64,000 nt of DNA from Spiroplasma_E sp902809815 (GTDB lineage Bacteria > Bacillota_I > Bacilli_A > Mycoplasmatales > VBWQ01). Both the position numbers and the translations under genes were made by a program. Under the pieces are notes generated by a model. That model was not told where the DNA came from and ran no database searches. It worked only from the letters and a program-made list of their open reading frames with translations. Position 1 is the first letter of the stretch; each line of letters begins with the position of its first letter. Where the stretch lies: the NCBI RefSeq assembly GCF_964030925.1, contig NZ_OZ034992.1, positions 1,612,001-1,676,000 of the forward strand. The letters run 5' to 3'. Of the stretch, positions 49,394 to 58,436 are shown piece after piece.

Positions 49394-49431
49394 TTGGCCC
49401 TTAATTACTGGACCATTTTTGATATAAAATT

Positions 49432-50066
49432 CTAAATTTTAATTTGTAAAATTGGTGGTTTTAGAAATTTAGAATGTATTCTTTCATAATTATAAAACAT
49501 AACATATTGATTTACATCATTTATAGCTTCATTGATGGATAAATATTGATTTGATCCTTTAGGTAGTCATTCTTGAGATAAATGAGAAAATCAGTTTTCA
49601 GATAATACATTACCACCAATATCATAAGGTTGTTTTTTGCTTAAAATTATTTGTTTATCCTCTGCTCATTTTGTGATATCCTGACAATAAAATTCGTTGG
49701 CGTTATCTGAATGTAAAATAACATTTTTTACTTGATTTCAAGAAAATTGTTTGTTGATTTTTTCAAGAGCAGGAAGAATTAAATCCTGATATGATTTATT
49801 AGGAGCAATATTATAACTAACAACATTATTTGAATAAAAATCAATAATTACAAAAAGATATAATCATCCTTCTTTAGTATTTATTTGTTTAGTGTCCATT
49901 GATCAAATTTGATTTGAAGAGGTTGTACTTTTATAATCTTTGTTTACTTTATCCATTGTAGGTATTCACTTATTTGGATTTTTTTTGTTTTTAGGATAGT
50001 TATTTTTAGTTTGTTTTAATCCTTGAATATTGTGTTCTTTCATAATTTTTCGCATTTGTTTTATTA
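49432..50066 (-). pseudogene. IS3-like transposase fragment
   Basis: C-terminal two thirds of the transposase, from KEHNIQGLKQTKNNYPKNKK to FLKPPILQIKI, with the integrase-core residues (IWSMDTKQI, VILHSDNANEF, LSENWF). The 5' part is separated by IS copy 7 and then truncated. Not functional. Confidence 0.85.
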
Positions 50067-51222
50067 GACATATTCCGTAATTAAATTTTTTAAAAGTCAA
50101 TTAATAATTTTAAAATTTATTTTATAATTTTGTTATTAACAATAAATTTAGAAAAGTGTTGATAAAAATGATTTTTGAAAATTTAAAAAAATTAAAAAAT
50201 GAAGAATTTTACAGATATTTTGGTATAAAACGTTTTCATTTTAATGAAATGTTAGAAAAATTAATTGAAATAGAAAAATTAGAAAAAAATAAAGGTCGAA
50301 AAAATAAACTTTCAGTAGAAGAAAGATTAATGATGACTTTATTATACTGAAAAGAATATTATACTTTTTTTCAAATGAGTATTAAATCTAAAATGAGCCC
50401 ATCAAGTTGTTTTCGAAATATTACTTGAGTAGAAAATAAACTTAGTAACCACAAAGATTACCAATTTTTAAAAGAAAGATATAAATTAAAAATTGATAAA
50501 AAACAAGAAAATTCAAATGAATTTCAATTTTATTTAATTGATTCAACTGAGATTGAAATTGAAAGACCAACTAAAAAAAACTACAGTTAGAATATTTTTC
50601 TGGTAAAAGTTGAATGTATTCTATAAAATTTCAAATTGTATATGATTTTTTTAATAAAAAAATTGTTGATATTTTTGCTGATAATGGTAAAGTGCATGAT
50701 TTTCAAATATTAAAAAATTCAAATCTTGAATTTTCAGAAAAAACAATAATTATTGGTGATTTAGGATATCAAGGTATACAAAATATTTATAAAAATACAA
50801 TAATACCAATTAAAAGAACTAAAAATAAAAAATTAACTAAACAAGAAAGAAAATACAATAAGATTGTATCTAAAATTAGAATTAAAATTGAACATGTCTT
50901 TGCTTGATTGAAAAGATTCAAAATTTTAGTAAATAAATGTAGAAAATCTAAATTTAGACTTATGTACTTAAGATTTAACTTACTTTGTGAAATTTTTAAT
51001 AAAATAAAACCATTAAAATAAAAAAAATATTAAAAATATTTTTTTAAAATTTAAATTTTTATCGAGTTAATATAAAAATATTATTAACAATTTTTTGTTT
51101 AAAATGTAAACTCATTTTTTAAACTATTTTTTCAAAAAATATTTATTTCTATATTCAATAACACTAAATAGTTTTAAAACAATTTTATTGACAATTAATT
51201 AAATTTAATTACGGAATATGTC
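50067..51222 (+). mobile_element. IS5-like insertion sequence, copy 7 (plus orientation, intact)
   Basis: Complete copy inserted in the truncated IS3-like gene with an ATT (or TATT) target duplication. The 22-bp terminal repeats are perfect. The A8 slippery run and both ORFs are intact; orfB has one V-to-I change (KIEHVFA). Confidence 0.96.
50156..51021 (+). CDS. IS5-like transposase by -1 frameshift, copy 7
   Basis: GTG start at 50156 for orfA, A8 run near 50573-50580, orfB to 51021. The catalytic Asp, Asp and Glu blocks are kept. Likely functional. Confidence 0.86.
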
Positions 51223-51266
51223 TATTGATAATTCTATATTTAAAATGATATTTTTTTCTTGGGTGG

Positions 51267-52386
51267 TTGGCCCTTAATTACTGGACCATTTTTGATATAA
51301 AATTCTAAATTTTAATTTGTAAAATTGGTGGTTTTAGAAATTTAGAATGTATTCTTTCATAATTATAAAACATAACATATTGATTTACATCATTTATAGC
51401 TTCATTGATGGATAAATATTGATTTGATCCTTTAGGTAGTCATTCTTGAGATAAATGAGAAAATCAGTTTTCAGATAATACATTACCACCAATATCATAA
51501 GGTTGTTTTTTGCTTAAAATTATTTGTTTATCCTCTGCTCATTTTGTGATATCCTGACAATAAAATTCGTTGGCGTTATCTGAATGTAAAATAACATTTT
51601 TTACTTGATTTCAAGAAAATTGTTTGTTGATTTTTTCAAGAGCAGGAAGAATTAAATCCTGATATGATTTATTAGGAGCAATATTATAACTAACAACATT
51701 ATTTGAATAAAAATCAATAATTACAAAAAGATATAATCATCCTTCTTTAGTATTTATTTGTTTAGTGTCCATTGATCAAATTTGATTTGAAGAGGTTGTA
51801 CTTTTATAATCTTTGTTTACTTTATCCATTGTAGGTATTCACTTATTTGGATTTTTTTTGTTTTTAGGATAGTTATTTTTAGTTTGTTTTAATCCTTGAA
51901 TATTGTGTTCTTTCATAATTTTTCGCATTTGTTTTATTGATAATTCTATATTTAAAATGATATTTTTTTCTTGTTTTAATCACTCTTTAAAAGCTGAAAA
52001 AATTCTTAAATATCCATAAATTCTGCCTTTTCTTGTAGAATGAAATTCGATTAAAAGTTGGCATATTTTTTGATATTTATGATTGCATTTAATAATATGA
52101 TTTTCTTCTTTTTTAATAGGTTTTTGTTTATTTTTTAAAAAGTAATATGTTGATCTGTTTAATTGAAGATATTGACATAGGTTTCTAATTGAATATTGAT
52201 TTTTACAATCATCAATAATTTTAATTTTTTCTTTGATATTTAATTTGTTAATTACTAATGCTATTTGTTTAATTTTATCCATTAATAAAAATCCTTTCAG
52301 GTTAAAATTAGTGTTAATTATATAACACAATTGTTTTTAGAATACATTCAGGTTTTTTAAATTAATGGTCTAGTAAAAAGGGCTAA
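51267..52386 (-). mobile_element. IS3-like insertion sequence, complete, single ORF
   Basis: About 1.12 kb with imperfect terminal inverted repeats (TTGGCCCTTAATTACTGGAC at the left; TTAGCCCTTTTTACTAGACC read inward from the right) and a GTGG duplication on both sides. It contains one ORF of orfB type. There is no room for a separate orfA between the ORF start (52282) and the right end (52386). It interrupts the octapeptide-repeat gene. Confidence 0.88.
51305..52282 (-). CDS. IS3-like transposase (orfB type)
   Basis: 325 aa. The N-terminal helical part (YSIRNLCQYLQLNRSTYYFL) and the IS3-typical GRIYGYLRI precede an integrase catalytic core: Asp in IWSMDTKQINTKEGWLYLFV, Asp in VILHSDNANEFYCQD, Glu in NVLSENWFSHLSQEWLPKGS. 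It ends FYNYERIHSKFLKPPILQIK. The start is the ATG at 52282; an in-frame upstream ATG at 52330 is possible. The lack of an orfA partner suggests either a single-protein IS3 subgroup or loss of orfA. Confidence 0.88.
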
Positions 52387-53190
52387 GTGGCAAGTGGCAA
52401 GTGGCTTCTGTAAAAGATTAAATTTGTTCTGGTTTAAATTTTGGTATTTGTTCGTTTGTGAAATATGGTATTTGTTCTTCTGTAAAAAATTGAATTTGTT
52501 CTGGTTCAAATTTTGGTATTTGTTCGTTTGTGAATGCTTGAATTTGCATTTTAGTAAAATTTGTAATCTGACTTGGTATAAATCATAAAATTTGGTCAGA
52601 TGTAAATAATCTAATCTGTCATGGTGCAAACGCTCGAATTTGTTCTAATGATAATGATTGAATTTCCTTTTCTGTTAATGATTTAATTTTCTGACTAGTA
52701 TACATTTCTAAATTCGAACGAGTCGAACGTTTTTTTCTATTTAAACTTAATGAAGTTACTTTTATTGGTTTTAATGTAAATGTTTGAAATTGTTCTCTTT
52801 GAATTATTTTTTTGATTCTTTTATTCTTAAACTTTAAAACTTGTGCTGGTGTAAAGGCTGCAAGTTGTTTTTTAGTAAATCATGAATTCTGCTCTTTAGT
52901 AAATCATGAAACTTGTTGTAAAGTAAATACTTGAATTTGTTTTTTATTAAACATTTTAATGTGTTTTTGTGTTAATAATTGTAATTGTTCTGCCATTAGT
53001 AATTGTAGTTGTTCTTTAGAACTCATTTCAATATTATATAAAAATTTAATGATAATATATTTTTTAAAATTGGTTCATTGATACCATTTTCTAATGTTAA
53101 TGCATTATTCGCTGGTATCAATGTCTCAACATTATTGCTACTTACGATACTTGAAGATGAGTTATTAAAGATTAATAAATTATTTAGCAT
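52387..53190 (-). pseudogene. Octapeptide-repeat protein, N-terminal piece
   Basis: The start is the ATG at 53190 behind a strong AAGGAGCG. The first 50 residues (MLNNLLIFNNSSSSIVSS) carry no repeat. The frame then changes near 53030, after which SSKEQLQLLMAEQLQLLTQK opens a repeat array like that at 49025-49393 (QIQVFTLQ, SDQILWFI, EQIPYFTN, EQIPKFEP), with a basic insertion (LNRKKRSTRSN) in its middle. A TAA replaces a sense codon about 35 bases before the IS3-like insertion. Together the pieces represent a protein of at least 380 residues. No signal peptide is evident. Confidence 0.7.
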
Positions 53191-53357
53191 ATTTTCGCTC
53201 CTTTTTAAAAATTAAAAACTATTATTTAATAATAGTTAAATTTAAATAAAATTATACTTATTATTTAAACTATACGTGTATTTTAATATTCTTAATTTAC
53301 TTAATCAATCAAAAACTTTCTTCCATAATGAGTAAAATAATTATTCATTATACCAAT

Positions 53358-53386
53358 AAAAAAAGAGTAAGACCTTTTACTTACTC
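53358..53386 (-). terminator. Terminator of the tRNA cluster
   Basis: Perfect 7-bp stem GAGTAAG/CTTACTC with an 8-base loop, followed by seven T on the minus strand, 36 bases after tRNA-Asp. Confidence 0.85.
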
Positions 53387-53421
53387 TCTAAATTAATACT
53401 GCTTATGTTTTATTTTCTAAA

Positions 53422-53497
53422 TGGCGGTCTTGACGGGGATCGAACCCGCGATCTCCTCCGTGACAGGGAGGCGTATTAACCACTTTACCACAAGACC
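53422..53497 (-). tRNA. tRNA-Asp (GTC)
   Basis: 76 nt with encoded CCA. The anticodon stem-loop CCTCC-CTGTCAC-GGAGG gives GTC; acceptor GGTCTTG pairs with CAAGACC. Last gene of the cluster. Confidence 0.95.
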
Positions 53498-53498
53498 G

Positions 53499-53573
53499 TG
53501 GTTGCGGAGACTGGATTTGAACCAATGATCTTCGGATTATGAGCCCGACGGGATACCACTTCCCCACTCCGCG
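53499..53573 (-). tRNA. Initiator tRNA-fMet (CAT)
   Basis: About 75 nt, anticodon loop CTCATAA. The acceptor starts C1 opposite A72 (CGCGGAG...CTCCGCA), the unpaired end that marks bacterial initiator tRNA, and the anticodon stem has the G-rich 5' side (TCGGG). Confidence 0.88.
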
Positions 53574-53594
53574 ATGTATAAAATTTAATAATAA

Positions 53595-53684
53595 TGGAGG
53601 AGGCTGAGGGATTCGAACCCTCGAGCACTTGCGCACTGACAGTTTTCAAGACTGTTCCCTTCAACCGGACTTGGGTAAGCCTCC
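53595..53684 (-). tRNA. tRNA-Ser (TGA)
   Basis: 90 nt with the long variable arm typical of tRNA-Ser. The anticodon loop CTTGAAA gives TGA; encoded CCA; acceptor GGAGGCT pairs with AGCCTCC. Confidence 0.94.
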
Positions 53685-53697
53685 GAGTATTTAAGTA

Positions 53698-53774
53698 TGG
53701 TGGACCCTATCGGATTCGAACCAATGCTCGCCCGGTTATGAGCCGGGAGCTTTAACCAACTAAGCTAAGGGTCC
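53698..53774 (-). tRNA. tRNA with CAT anticodon (Met or Ile2)
   Basis: 77 nt, stem-loop CCCGG-CTCATAA-CCGGG, acceptor GGACCCT. It lacks the initiator C1-A72 mismatch. The GGACCC acceptor and the presence of another elongator-like CAT tRNA make tRNA-Ile2 (lysidine-modified, reading AUA) plausible, but sequence alone does not settle it. Confidence 0.85.
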
Positions 53775-53781
53775 TAGACTA

Positions 53782-53858
53782 TGGTAGCGGGGATGGGACT
53801 CAAACCCATGGCCTCTCGGGTATGAACCGAACGCTCTAATCAACTGAGCTACCTCGCC
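53782..53858 (-). tRNA. tRNA with CAT anticodon (probably elongator Met)
   Basis: 77 nt, anticodon loop TTCATAC, acceptor GGCGAGG with one A-C mismatch, encoded CCA. Third CAT tRNA of the cluster, so the set initiator, elongator Met and Ile2 appears complete; its assignment against the neighbour is by elimination. Confidence 0.82.
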
Positions 53859-53890
53859 AGTTTTAGTTTAAATGTTTAACCGATATATAA

Positions 53891-53966
53891 TGGTGGACCC
53901 TATCGGGATCGAACCGACCACCTCCTGCGTGCAAGGCAGGCGCTCTACCAAATGAGCTAAGGGCCC
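53891..53966 (-). tRNA. tRNA-Ala (TGC)
   Basis: 76 nt with CCA. Stem-loop CCTGC-CTTGCAC-GCAGG gives TGC; T-arm GGTTCGATCC. Confidence 0.94.
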
Positions 53967-53977
53967 TTATTTAATAA

Positions 53978-54054
53978 TGGTCGGGAAGACAGGATTCGAA
54001 CCTGCGACCTCTCGGTCCCAAACCGAGCGCTCTACCAAGCTGAGCCACATCCCG
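53978..54054 (-). tRNA. tRNA-Pro (TGG)
   Basis: 77 nt with CCA. Stem-loop CTCGG-TTTGGGA-CCGAG gives TGG; acceptor CGGGATG pairs with the TTCCCG side. Confidence 0.94.
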
Positions 54055-54055
54055 A

Positions 54056-54132
54056 TGGTGCGCCTGGCAGGACTTGAACCCACAACCTTTTGATCCGTAG
54101 TCAAACGATCTATCCAATTGATCTACAGGCGC
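54056..54132 (-). tRNA. tRNA-Arg (ACG)
   Basis: 77 nt with CCA. Stem-loop TTTGA-CTACGGA-TCAAA gives ACG; acceptor GCGCCTG pairs with CAGGCGC. First tRNA after the cluster promoter, one base from tRNA-Pro. Confidence 0.94.
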
Positions 54133-54182
54133 ATTTAATTACTAAAATTTATAGTAACTCATTAAATCATTAAACCTAATCA

Positions 54183-54212
54183 ATTATAACTTATTAAAAG
54201 TAATATTTACAA
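54183..54212 (-). promoter_or_regulatory. Promoter of the tRNA cluster
   Basis: TTGTAA (54212-54207), an 18-base spacer and a perfect TATAAT (54188-54183) on the minus strand, about 50 bases before tRNA-Arg. It would drive Arg-Pro-Ala-Met-Ile/Met-Ser-fMet-Asp as one transcript. Confidence 0.65.
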
Positions 54213-54239
54213 GTATATTTGCAAATATTATTAATATTT

Positions 54240-54315
54240 TGGAGGAGCCGATCGGATTCGAACCGACGATCAAAGTTTTGCAGACTTATGCCTTAAACCA
54301 CTTGGCCACGGCTCC
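54240..54315 (-). tRNA. tRNA-Cys (GCA)
   Basis: 76 nt with CCA. The anticodon loop CTGCAAA gives GCA; acceptor GGAGCCG pairs with CGGCTCC. It lies upstream of the promoter of the eight-gene cluster, so it is probably transcribed separately. Confidence 0.92.
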
Positions 54316-54460
54316 AAATATAATTAAAAAAATTTAAAGACTTTTCAATATTACCAAGACTAGTTACTATTTGCAACTTGTTTTACAATATTATTCATAA
54401 AATATTTAAATATTTTTTTATTATTTATTTCACTAGTTAAAATTTTATAAAGGTACTTAG

Positions 54461-55617
54461 GACATATTCCGTAATTAAATTTAATTAATTGTCAATAAAA
54501 TTGTTTTAAAACTATTTAGTGTTATTGAATATAGAAATAAATATTTTTTGAAAAAATAGTTTAAAAAATGAGTTTACATTTTAAACAAAAAATTGTTAAT
54601 AATATTTTTATATTAACTCGATAAAAATTTAAATTTTAAAAAAATATTTTTAATATTTTTTTTATTTTAATGGTTTTATTTTATTAAAAATTTCACAAAG
54701 TAAGTTAAATCTTAAGTACATAAGTCTAAATTTAGATTTTCTACATTTATTTACTAAAATTTTGAATCTTTTCAATCAAGCAAAGACATGTTCAACTTTA
54801 ATTCTAATTTTAGATACAATCTTATTGTATTTTCTTTCTTGTTTAGTTAATTTTTTATTTTTAGTTCTTTTAATTGGTATTATTGTATTTTTATAAATAT
54901 TTTGTATACCTTGATATCCTAAATCACCAATAATTATTGTTTTTTCTGAAAATTCAAGATTTGAATTTTTTAATATTTGAAAATCATGCACTTTACCATT
55001 ATCAGCAAAAATATCAACAATTTTTTTATTAAAAAAATCATATACAATTTGAAATTTTATAGAATACATTCAACTTTTACCAGAAAAATATTCTAACTGT
55101 AGTTTTTTTTAGTTGGTCTTTCAATTTCAATCTCAGTTGAATCAATTAAATAAAATTGAAATTCATTTGAATTTTCTTGTTTTTTATCAATTTTTAATTT
55201 ATATCTTTCTTTTAAAAATTGGTAATCTTTGTGGTTACTAAGTTTATTTTCTACTCAAGTAATATTTCGAAAACAACTTGATGGGCTCATTTTAGATTTA
55301 ATACTCATTTGAAAAAAAAGTATAATATTCTTTTCAGTATAATAAAGTCATCATTAATCTTTCTTCTACTGAAAGTTTATTTTTTCGACCTTTATTTTTT
55401 TCTAATTTTTCTATTTCAATTAATTTTTCTAACATTTCATTAAAATGAAAACGTTTTATACCAAAATATCTGTAAAATTCTTCATTTTTTAATTTTTTTA
55501 AATTTTCAAAAATCATTTTTATCAACACTTTTCTAAATTTATTGTTAATAACAAAATTATAAAATAAATTTTAAAATTATTAATTGACTTTTAAAAAATT
55601 TAATTACGGAATATGTC
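54461..55617 (-). mobile_element. IS5-like insertion sequence, copy 8 (orfA frameshifted)
   Basis: Full-length copy with a TTA target duplication between tRNA-Cys and tmRNA. As in copy 5, the homopolymer in orfA has one extra base (A8 at 55312-55319), so orfA is broken. Confidence 0.95.
54662..55528 (-). pseudogene. IS5-like transposase, copy 8 (frameshift in orfA)
   Basis: The extra base after WKEYYTFF shifts orfA; slippery site and orfB are unchanged. It shares this lesion with copy 5, so the two may derive from one defective parent moved in trans. Confidence 0.8.
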
Positions 55618-55644
55618 TTTATAATTAATTATTAAATTAAATAA

Positions 55645-55664
55645 TAAAAAAAGCACAATTGTGC
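55645..55664 (-). terminator. Terminator of tmRNA
   Basis: The palindromic hairpin GCACAATTGTGC followed by TTTTTTT on the minus strand, 11 bases after the tmRNA CCA. Confidence 0.8.
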
Positions 55665-55674
55665 ATTTAATTTA

Positions 55675-56090
55675 TGGTGGAGATGGCGGGGATCGAACCC
55701 GCGTCCAAAAGTTAACTGACTAACTGTATCTACAGTTTAGTATAATTTAGAAAAATCACTATTTAATAATAAATTATACGAAATTATGAATAGCTAGTTA
55801 ATGGAAATTCGAAAAAATTTATTAACATCATTTTTTCTAGTTTATCCTATGATACGTTACTAATAATGATAAACTTGCTATTAGTAACGGTAGTATTTAC
55901 TTCTTAAGTAATTAAGCAGGTAAAACTGCTTGATTTCCTAAACCAAATCCAAAGTTGTTTAACTTTGTTGTGAATCAGTTAGGTACTACGGTTTTAGTTT
56001 GTTTTCCGGTTATGAAACCTCGTAGTATTATGGTCTACCAAACCACTGCCACAATTAGTTGTTCACTCCTGTCGAAACCAGAACATCCCC
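55675..56090 (-). ncRNA. ssrA: Transfer-messenger RNA (tmRNA)
   Basis: 416 nt. The 5' end GGGGATGTTCTGGTTTCGAC and the 3' end CGGGTTCGATCCCCGCCATC, then TCCACCA, form the tRNA-Ala-like domain. It rescues stalled ribosomes together with SmpB, encoded 3.4 kb away. The tag frame ends ...GLGNQAVLPA followed by TAA (at about 55916). Counted from the TAGTA that normally precedes the resume codon, the tag would start with Pro (CCT AAC TGA TTC), not Ala, and contain a UGA-encoded Trp. A hairpin-rich pseudoknot region follows the tag. Confidence 0.93.
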
Positions 56091-56096
56091 GCTAAT

Positions 56097-56125
56097 ATTA
56101 TACATTACTTTCTACTATAAAGCAA
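56097..56125 (-). promoter_or_regulatory. tmRNA promoter
   Basis: TTGCTT (56125-56120), a 17-base spacer and a perfect TATAAT (56102-56097) on the minus strand, 6 bases before the tmRNA 5' end. Confidence 0.75.
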
Positions 56126-56147
56126 TTTTTGGTTTTCTTAAAAATTA

Positions 56148-56917
56148 CTAATAATTCTTTCATGCACCGGCAAACATAGAATGCATAGTTATTACATTTG
56201 AAACATCTCAACCCGAAATATCTTGATTAAATTTTCTTGCACCAGCAAACATACCATGCATATCTGTCACTTTATTTACATTTCAACTTGAAATATTTTG
56301 ATCAAAAGCATGTGCATTAAAAAACATACCTCTCATAATTTTTACTTTTTCTACTCTTCAAACTGAAATATTCTGATTAAATGAAGTTGCATATGCAAAC
56401 ATATCACTCATATCTGTAACATTTGAAACATCTCAACCCGAAATATCTTGATCAAATGATGAAGCACTTTGAAACATCTGTTTTGTACTTGTTATTTCTG
56501 ATGGTAACTGATCTGGCACTTTTTGAATTGTTTTTGGCATTTTAACAGCTTGAATTTCTCCAATTTTATTTTCATAAAATCCAATTTGAACAATTTCAAT
56601 AGTTTTTATATCTGATAAGTCTATTTTACTAGTTGTTTGCTCTTCTCCATTACTATCAACGTAAATTGTATCTTGTTGTTGTATTATTGTATATTTATAT
56701 ATATTTATAACGATTTGATTGTCTATTTGAATTTGGTGGTTTAGGTAATAAAATCTTTGGATTAGATTGTGATTTTATTTTTTTCTTTTTCATTTTCTTC
56801 CTCGTTTTTTGCTTCTATATCAAAAGTATACAAAATACCAGCAGTGGCTCCACCAACTAAAGTAGTACCACCAACAATTGCAGTAATAATTTTCTTTTTT
56901 TTACTTTTTTCAGACAT
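56148..56917 (-). pseudogene. BspA-like (DUF285) surface repeat protein, frameshifted
   Basis: The C-terminal half contains repeats of about 26 residues of the BspA/DUF285 type: FDQDISGWDVSNVTDMSDMF, FNQNISVWRVEKVKIMRGMF, FDQNISSWNVNKVTDMHGMF and FNQDISGWDVSNVITMHSMF. The N-terminus (MSEKSKKKKIITAIVGGTTL, then VGGATAGILYTF) is a membrane anchor or uncleaved signal. Two frame changes, near 56770 (A-run) and 56725, separate anchor and repeats. Such proteins are surface-exposed and often bind host molecules in mollicutes. Broken as written. Confidence 0.8.
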
Positions 56918-57281
56918 AAAAAAACCTCTCTTAAATTCTTATTTTTTTATAATATCATGACCATATTTTATATAATTTTATGTAGTAAAGTATTTAATAT
57001 ACTTAAATTTTATTTCAATTGTGATTTGTTAAAACATGATGCTTTTCTGTCACTCAATAATTTGAAGAAAATAACGTAATAAATATTAAACTAATAACAG
57101 TTAATAACGCAATAATATTACCAATATAAAACATTATTTCATTATTTAAAGTAATTAAATTATAATTAATAAAACTATCGAGTAAATCAACACTACAAGT
57201 TAAAATAGCTATACATGATGCATAAATTCCTGTGATAGGCATTAATTGTCGATAATTTCAATCTAAAACCAAACTATATAG

Positions 57282-58436
57282 GACATATTCCGTAATTAAA
57301 TTTAATTAATTGTCAATAAAATTGTTTTAAAACTATTTAGTGTTATTGAATATAGAAATAAATATTTTTTGAAAAAATAGTTTAAAAAATGAGTTTACAT
57401 TTTAAACAAAAAATTGTTAATAATATTTTTATATTAACTCGATAAAAATTTAAATTTTAAAAAAATATTTTTAATATTTTTTTTATTTTAATGGTTTTAT
57501 TTTATTAAAAATTTCACAAAGTAAGTTAAATCTTAAGTACATAAGTCTAAATTTAGATTTTCTACATTTATTTACTAAAATTTTGAATCTTTTCAATCAA
57601 GCAAAGACATGTTCAACTTTAATTCTAATTTTAGATACAATCTTATTGTATTTTCTTTCTTGTTTAGTTAATTTTTTATTTTTAGTTCTTTTAATTGGTA
57701 TTATTGTATTTTTATAAATATTTTGTATACCTTGATATCCTAAATCACCAATAATTATTGTTTTTTCTGAAAATTCAAGATTTGAATTTTTTAATATTTG
57801 AAAATCATGCACTTTACCATTATCAGCAAAAATATCAACAATTTTTTTATTAAAAAAATCATATACAATTTGAAATTTTATAGAATACATTCAACTTTTA
57901 CCAGAAAAATATTCTAACTGTAGTTTTTTTAGTTGGTCTTTCAATTTCAATCTCAGTTGAATCAATTAAATAAAATTGAAATTCATTTGAATTTTCTTGT
58001 TTTTTATCAATTTTTAATTTATATCTTTCTTTTAAAAATTGGTAATCTTTGTGGTTACTAAGTTTATTTTCTACTCAAGTAATATTTCGAAAACAACTTG
58101 ATGGGCTCATTTTAGATTTAATACTCATTTGAAAAAAAGTATAATATTCTTTTCAGTATAATAAAGTCATCATTAATCTTTCTTCTACTGAAAGTTTATT
58201 TTTTCGACCTTTATTTTTTTCTAATTTTTCTATTTCAATTAATTTTTCTAACATTTCATTAAAATGAAAACGTTTTATACCAAAATATCTGTAAAATTCT
58301 TCATTTTTTAATTTTTTTAAATTTTCAAAAATCATTTTTATCAACACTTTTCTAAATTTATTGTTAATAACAAAATTATAAAATAAATTTTAAAATTATT
58401 AATTGACTTTTAAAAAATTTAATTACGGAATATGTC
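57282..58436 (-). mobile_element. IS5-like insertion sequence, copy 9 (defective slippery site)
   Basis: Full-length copy in the transporter gene with a clear TATA (ATA) target duplication. Like copy 3 it has 7 A at the orfA/orfB junction, so frameshifting cannot reach orfB. Confidence 0.95.
57483..58347 (-). pseudogene. IS5-like transposase, copy 9 (A7 at the frameshift site)
   Basis: OrfA and orfB are each open but two bases out of register because of the A7 run. It shares this lesion with copy 3. Confidence 0.8.

Larger units (their letters stand above)
49394..51260 (-). mobile_element. IS3-like element, 3' part, itself split by IS copy 7
   Basis: Bases 49394-50066 and 51223-51260 match the complete IS3-like element at 51267-52386 almost exactly (its left end and the 3' two thirds of its gene), interrupted by IS copy 7 with an ATT duplication. 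The copy stops at TTTTTTCTTG and is joined directly to the left flank of the complete element (GGTGG). It has lost its other end. Confidence 0.85.

Noticed and set aside
53403..53636. Open frame of 77 codons across the tRNA cluster
   Set aside because: It is composed of tRNA-Asp, tRNA-fMet and part of tRNA-Ser; not a gene.
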